Shown here piece by piece: positions 4,521 through 7,846 of a stretch of DNA of 7,846 bases. Below the pieces are notes generated by a model. It searched no databases, was not told where the DNA came from, and was given only the letters and a program-made list of their open reading frames with translations. The position numbers and the translations under genes are program-made. Location: positions 1-7,846 of the forward strand of contig CALVVH010000089.1 in the NCBI GenBank assembly GCA_944363805.1. The letters run 5' to 3'. The stretch is from an uncultured Bacilli bacterium (lineage in GTDB: Bacteria > Bacillota_I > Bacilli_A > RF39 > UBA660). Numbering within the stretch: the stretch's first letter is position 1; each line of letters begins with the position of its first letter.

Positions 4521-6890
4521 TTGAAGAAGAGATTAGTTATAATCATCATTGTAGTTGTGATACTTGTAGTATTATCTTTGGGAGTAGTTGTTTATTTTAA
4601 ATATGGCCCAAAAGAAGAAATGCCTTTAGACAGTAAGCCCCAAGAATTAGGGTATCATATAAGTGATATTAATGTAATTGATGATAGTAATATTAGATAT
4701 TTCGATGATTTTTATATAAAGGAAACTAATGGTGGTTTTAATGTGTATGACTTAGATGGAAATGTTTTATATAAAAATAATACTAATAGAACTTACCTTG
4801 TCAATAATGAAATGATTTCTTTAAATGATGAAAACAGAAGTTATCTAGTAGATTTGCATGGTAATGTTGTAATAGATGATTTTTATTATAGTGTTTATGA
4901 TCCTATAAATAATCTTTATTATTATGTTAAAGATGATGCTATTTATAATGCTAATGATGAAGTTGTGTATTTTCTTCCTAATTCATATGATTATATCAAC
5001 ATTTATGGTGATTTAGTTTTAATTGATGGAGAAGAAAGTATTTTAATTAATTTGCAAGATGGGACTACAAGAAATTATACATTTTTTTATTTAATTGGAG
5101 AATATAACTATATTTTAGTTAGTAGTAATAATCAATTTATTTTATATGATATTAATACTAGTGAGATAATTAAGATATATGAAAGATATAATATGTTTAC
5201 AGTCAATGGAATATATGTTTATGAATTAGTTAATGGGGAAGAAATAGATTTAATTGTTGACTATAATTTTATTGATGGTGAAAGGTATTATTTAACAGAT
5301 GATATTTATGCCGATTATGGGGCATGTAATAATGGAAGTAAATTAATGAACGGTGATATGGCCATAATTGATAAGTGTTATAATGGGTTTTATCATTTAA
5401 AAGAAGATAACTATTTAGCTTTTAGATCAGATTTTAAAATGGATTTATATAAAGGTGGGGAGTTGGTAACTACTTTAGAAGAAGGCTCTGCTGCAGGAAG
5501 TTATATCTTGGTGGGGGATTATGATTCGACATTATATAATTCTGATGGAGAAAAAATTGATTTAAATATCAATAGTATTACTTTATTTAAAGATAAGTAT
5601 TTAGTGAGTATAATGGATGTTAAGTTTTTGCTAGATGAAGATTTAAGGATAGATAAGGGGCCATATCAAGAGATAACTTGTAATGATTATGCATGTATAT
5701 TTAAAGATTTTGATGGAAAACGAGGAATTTTGATCGATAATGAAGAGGTTGTAAATAGTAAAGAATATTTAGATTTGGAACTAAAAGATAATAAAATAAT
5801 TGCTCAAGTTTATGATAAAACATATATTTATTTGATTAGTGAAGATGAAAATACTGTAGATATCGAATTAGAGAAAACGAATTTTAAAACTAAGTTACAA
5901 TATATAGTTGATAATAATAGTAATATTCAAGAATACAAAGAAGAAATTTTAAATCTTTATCCATTGCTTCAAAAAAATGTAGATTTATTAGATGAAGGTT
6001 ATTTTTTAGAATCGTTGGGACGACTTAAAATATATGAAGATGCATCTATTGGAGAAGATTATGCAGGATTGTACCAAGATTTTAGTAAACTTATTAGATA
6101 TCGAGATTCAAGTGATAGTGTCATATATCATGAGTTAATTCATTTTTTAGATTATTCAATTAATGATAAAAAGAACAATATTTATATATGTGATAATACG
6201 TATTTGGATTATGAGAGTTTTGCTAGATTAGATATTGCTCAAATGGAAGGATGTCAAAAAGTAAATATTGAAAATGCAAATTTCATGACCGAAGCGGGAG
6301 CAGAAATTACAACTGCTAAAAATTTTGTGAAAAAGATAACAACTTATTCAATTCCTTGTAATATTTATACAGCATTTGAAAATATCTTTGGTAGTTTAGT
6401 AATCGATAAAGTTTTTGTAGATTCTAAGACTGATTATTTATTGTTACAATTATTTTTGGATAGTGGGTTTACACTAGATGAATATCAATATTATGTCAAG
6501 TTATTTAATAGTTATGTTACTAATACAACAAACGTTTATAAAGTTGTAGATGCTTTGATAGAAATATATGAACAAGTAAAAAATGATTCTTGGTATGAAG
6601 ATAAAGAATTTACCTATATTATTACAGCATTTTTCGGAGTGTATGATTATAGTAATTCTAAATATCATACGGAATTAAGTGAGCATTTGTATACATTGAA
6701 TTTTTATAACATATTACTTGAAAAAGTTGGCCCGAGATGTTTTCCGCGGATGACTCCTTTTAGTCCATATTATATTGATGGTGAGTTTTATTTAGATGCG
6801 TATGTATGGAGTAGTGGTACTCCTGAAGAAATTTTAATAAAATATGATTTTGATAATGAGGTTGTAGAAAGTTATGAAGTTTTATTTTGA
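4521..6890 (+). CDS. Membrane-anchored putative zinc metallopeptidase with beta-repeat ectodomain
   Basis: This 789-residue protein starts at TTG 4521, 5 nt after AGGTGATG. MKKR plus a hydrophobic run (about residues 5-26) forms an uncleaved signal anchor with no lipobox cysteine, so the bulk should lie outside the cell. Residues about 50-445 are beta-rich, with recurring turn motifs (YDLDGNVLYK at 76, VDLHGNVVID at 110, YNANDEVVY at 142, YDINTSEIIKIY at 209, YNSDGEKIDL at 339), suggesting WG-like or propeller-type repeats. A helical region (about 455-735) contains H537-E-L-I-H541 and, 50 residues later, TEAGAE with E591, the arrangement of gluzincin zinc peptidases (two His plus a downstream Glu). 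Eight cysteines (269, 286, 387, 392, 557, 578, 613, 740) could form disulfides. A beta tail (about 750-789) ends the chain. I recognise no named family; substrate and activity are unknown. Confidence 0.7.
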   Translation: MKKRLVIIIIVVVILVVLSLGVVVYFKYGPKEEMPLDSKPQELGYHISDINVIDDSNIRYFDDFYIKETNGGFNVYDLDGNVLYKNNTNRTYLVNNEMISLNDENRSYLVDLHGNVVIDDFYYSVYDPINNLYYYVKDDAIYNANDEVVYFLPNSYDYINIYGDLVLIDGEESILINLQDGTTRNYTFFYLIGEYNYILVSSNNQFILYDINTSEIIKIYERYNMFTVNGIYVYELVNGEEIDLIVDYNFIDGERYYLTDDIYADYGACNNGSKLMNGDMAIIDKCYNGFYHLKEDNYLAFRSDFKMDLYKGGELVTTLEEGSAAGSYILVGDYDSTLYNSDGEKIDLNINSITLFKDKYLVSIMDVKFLLDEDLRIDKGPYQEITCNDYACIFKDFDGKRGILIDNEEVVNSKEYLDLELKDNKIIAQVYDKTYIYLISEDENTVDIELEKTNFKTKLQYIVDNNSNIQEYKEEILNLYPLLQKNVDLLDEGYFLESLGRLKIYEDASIGEDYAGLYQDFSKLIRYRDSSDSVIYHELIHFLDYSINDKKNNIYICDNTYLDYESFARLDIAQMEGCQKVNIENANFMTEAGAEITTAKNFVKKITTYSIPCNIYTAFENIFGSLVIDKVFVDSKTDYLLLQLFLDSGFTLDEYQYYVKLFNSYVTNTTNVYKVVDALIEIYEQVKNDSWYEDKEFTYIITAFFGVYDYSNSKYHTELSEHLYTLNFYNILLEKVGPRCFPRMTPFSPYYIDGEFYLDAYVWSSGTPEEILIKYDFDNEVVESYEVLF

Positions 6891-6903
6891 ATGTTCTTCT
6901 GGC

Positions 6904-6932
6904 TTGTCTAAATAAGTAAAATCTCTTATAAT
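6904..6932 (+). promoter_or_regulatory. Probable promoter of tex
   Basis: TATAAT (6927-6932) is a perfect -10, and TTGTCT (6904-6909), a 4/6 match to TTGACA, lies exactly 17 bp upstream. The predicted start at about 6938-6940 gives a leader of roughly 12 nt that begins inside the SD region. No terminator is visible between 6890 and this point, so tex may also receive read-through. Confidence 0.55.
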
Positions 6933-6940
6933 TAAAGAGA
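6922..6940 (+). repeat. Inverted repeat spanning the tex -10 box and SD
   Basis: TCTCTT (6922-6927) and AAGAGA (6935-6940) are perfect complements around the 7-nt loop ATAATTA. The right arm overlaps the SD tract AGAGAGG (6936-6942). In a read-through transcript from upstream this stem would partly mask the tex SD, whereas a transcript from the local promoter would lack the left arm. There is no T-run, so it is not a terminator. Confidence 0.4.
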
Positions 6941-6950
6941 GGTAGAAATA

Positions 6951-7846
6951 ATGAATGAAGAAATAATTAGTAAAGTAAGTAAAAAAATAAATTTAAAAGA
7001 ATATCAAATAAAGAATGTAATTAATTTGCTTAGTGAAGGGGCAACAATTCCTTTTATTGCTAGATATAGAAAAGAAGTAACTGGTAATTTAAATGAAGAA
7101 GAATTGAGACTCATCGAAACAGAATATAATTACGCAGTTAATTTACAGGTGAGAAAAGATGATGTTAAGAGATTAATCGATGAAAAAGGAATGCTTACAC
7201 CAGAACTTGTTAAAGCAATAGATGAAGCAACTAAATTAAGTGAAGTTGAAGATATTTATACACCATTTAAGGAAAAGAGAAAGACAAAGGGTACAGAAGC
7301 AATTAAGATGGGACTTGAACCTTTAGCAAAGATTATCATGACGCTTCCTAATAAGACTAGAGATGAAGTTGCTAAAGAATTCTTAAATGATCAAGTTAAA
7401 ACTGTGGATGAAGCGATAATGCATGCCGGATATATTATTGCCGACTGGATAAGTGATAAACCAAAGTATCGAAAATATATTAGAAATTATTATTGGTATA
7501 ATGGGGTAGTTAAAGGAAAACTTAAGAAAAATGCCGAAGATCCTAACAAAGTCTATGAAATATATTATGACTTTGAACAAAAGATTACGAATATGAAACC
7601 ACATCAAACTTTAGCTATTGCGAGAGCAGATAAAGAAAAGGTGGTAACTTATAGTTTAAGTGTCGATAGTAAAAAGGTGTTAGAATACTTACACAATGAG
7701 GTAATTGGTAATAAGAAAAGCCCATTAGTACCTGATATGGAAACATATATTGAAGATGCTTGGAAGAGGCTTTTAGAACCTAGTTTAGAGAGAGATATCA
7801 AAGCAGAATTATATGATAAAGCTAGTGAATTTGGTATTAATGAATT
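6951..7846 (+). CDS. tex: Transcription accessory protein Tex, N-terminal part (runs off the window)
   Basis: The frame is open for 298 codons from ATG 6951 to the window edge, without a stop. The start has a good SD (AGAGAGG, 6936-6942). Tex hallmarks are clear: 'ATIPFIARYRKEVTGNL' at about residues 31-47, 'EDIYTPFKEKRKTKGTEA' followed by GLEPLA at about 100-124, and 'KPHQTLAIARADKEKVV' at about 216-232. Tex is a cytosolic nucleic-acid-binding protein of about 720 residues, with an N-terminal helical region, a YqgF-like fold, helix-hairpin-helix motifs and a C-terminal S1 domain. It affects transcription and RNA metabolism. Only the N-terminal helical part is visible here; the YqgF and S1 parts lie beyond the edge. 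It has its own likely promoter and is probably a housekeeping gene, not part of the accessory set upstream. Confidence 0.93.
   Translation, partial: MNEEIISKVSKKINLKEYQIKNVINLLSEGATIPFIARYRKEVTGNLNEEELRLIETEYNYAVNLQVRKDDVKRLIDEKGMLTPELVKAIDEATKLSEVEDIYTPFKEKRKTKGTEAIKMGLEPLAKIIMTLPNKTRDEVAKEFLNDQVKTVDEAIMHAGYIIADWISDKPKYRKYIRNYYWYNGVVKGKLKKNAEDPNKVYEIYYDFEQKITNMKPHQTLAIARADKEKVVTYSLSVDSKKVLEYLHNEVIGNKKSPLVPDMETYIEDAWKRLLEPSLERDIKAELYDKASEFGINE

Noticed and set aside
7383..7607. Minus-strand ORF of 74 codons with a hydrophobic translation
   Set aside because: It lies wholly inside the well-supported tex frame; hydrophobicity is expected from the antisense of Lys/Asn/Tyr-rich codons.
1..7846. 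Mycoplasma-type code (UGA as Trp)
   Set aside because: UGA ends two genes cleanly, including the ATGA overlap with tag, and Trp residues are encoded by TGG.
1..7846. CRISPR array, tRNA or rRNA genes, insertion sequences or attachment sites
   Set aside because: No spaced repeats, no cloverleaf-like T-arm (GGTTCGA) sequence, no rRNA segment, and no transposase or terminal inverted repeats were seen.

Overview
The DNA is very AT-rich and codes densely on one strand. Shine-Dalgarno (SD) sites are AGGTGAT/GGAGG-like, TTG is used as a start at least once, and UGA serves as a stop (ends of the genes at 2797-3021 and 4521-6890) while Trp is always TGG. This points to a low-GC Firmicutes/Bacilli-type genome, possibly an uncultured gut lineage near the RF39/Acholeplasma/Erysipelotrichia grouping, that uses genetic code 11 rather than the Mycoplasma code. 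The lineage is an inference; no rRNA or other phylogenetic marker is complete here.

Layout. Positions 1-222 hold no gene: the 3' end of a probable terminator (1-20), a perfect 12+4+12 inverted repeat (79-106) lying on the -35 box of a strong extended -10 promoter (91-119), and a leader with a possible G/U-rich hairpin. This promoter appears to drive a three-gene cassette: a Nudix hydrolase (223-690), a P-loop thymidylate/deoxynucleoside-kinase-like protein (711-1313) and an ASCH/PUA-fold protein (1318-1791). All three families bind nucleotides or nucleic acids. Next is a junction (about 1792-1911) where a good SD has no start codon behind it, so the following unrecognised 951-nt ORF (1840-2790) may have a damaged or unusual 5' end. 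A small acidic protein (2797-3021), 3-methyladenine DNA glycosylase I (tag, 3018-3572) and a solitary HipA/PI-kinase-fold protein (3559-4464) follow in a tightly coupled, partly overlapping series.

Downstream, a TTG-started 789-residue membrane-anchored protein (4521-6890) has an outside beta-repeat region and an HELIH...TEAGAE zinc-metallopeptidase signature. The window ends inside tex, the S1/YqgF-type transcription accessory protein (6951 to the edge), which has its own probable promoter.

Working together. The first three genes plus tag form a neighbourhood of nucleotide sanitation, nucleotide phosphorylation, modified-base recognition and alkylation repair. That is suggestive but not proof of one system. 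The least explained items are the operator-like palindrome with its cassette, the broken-looking gene start near 1803-1840, the kinase-fold protein coupled to tag, and the anchored metallopeptidase.
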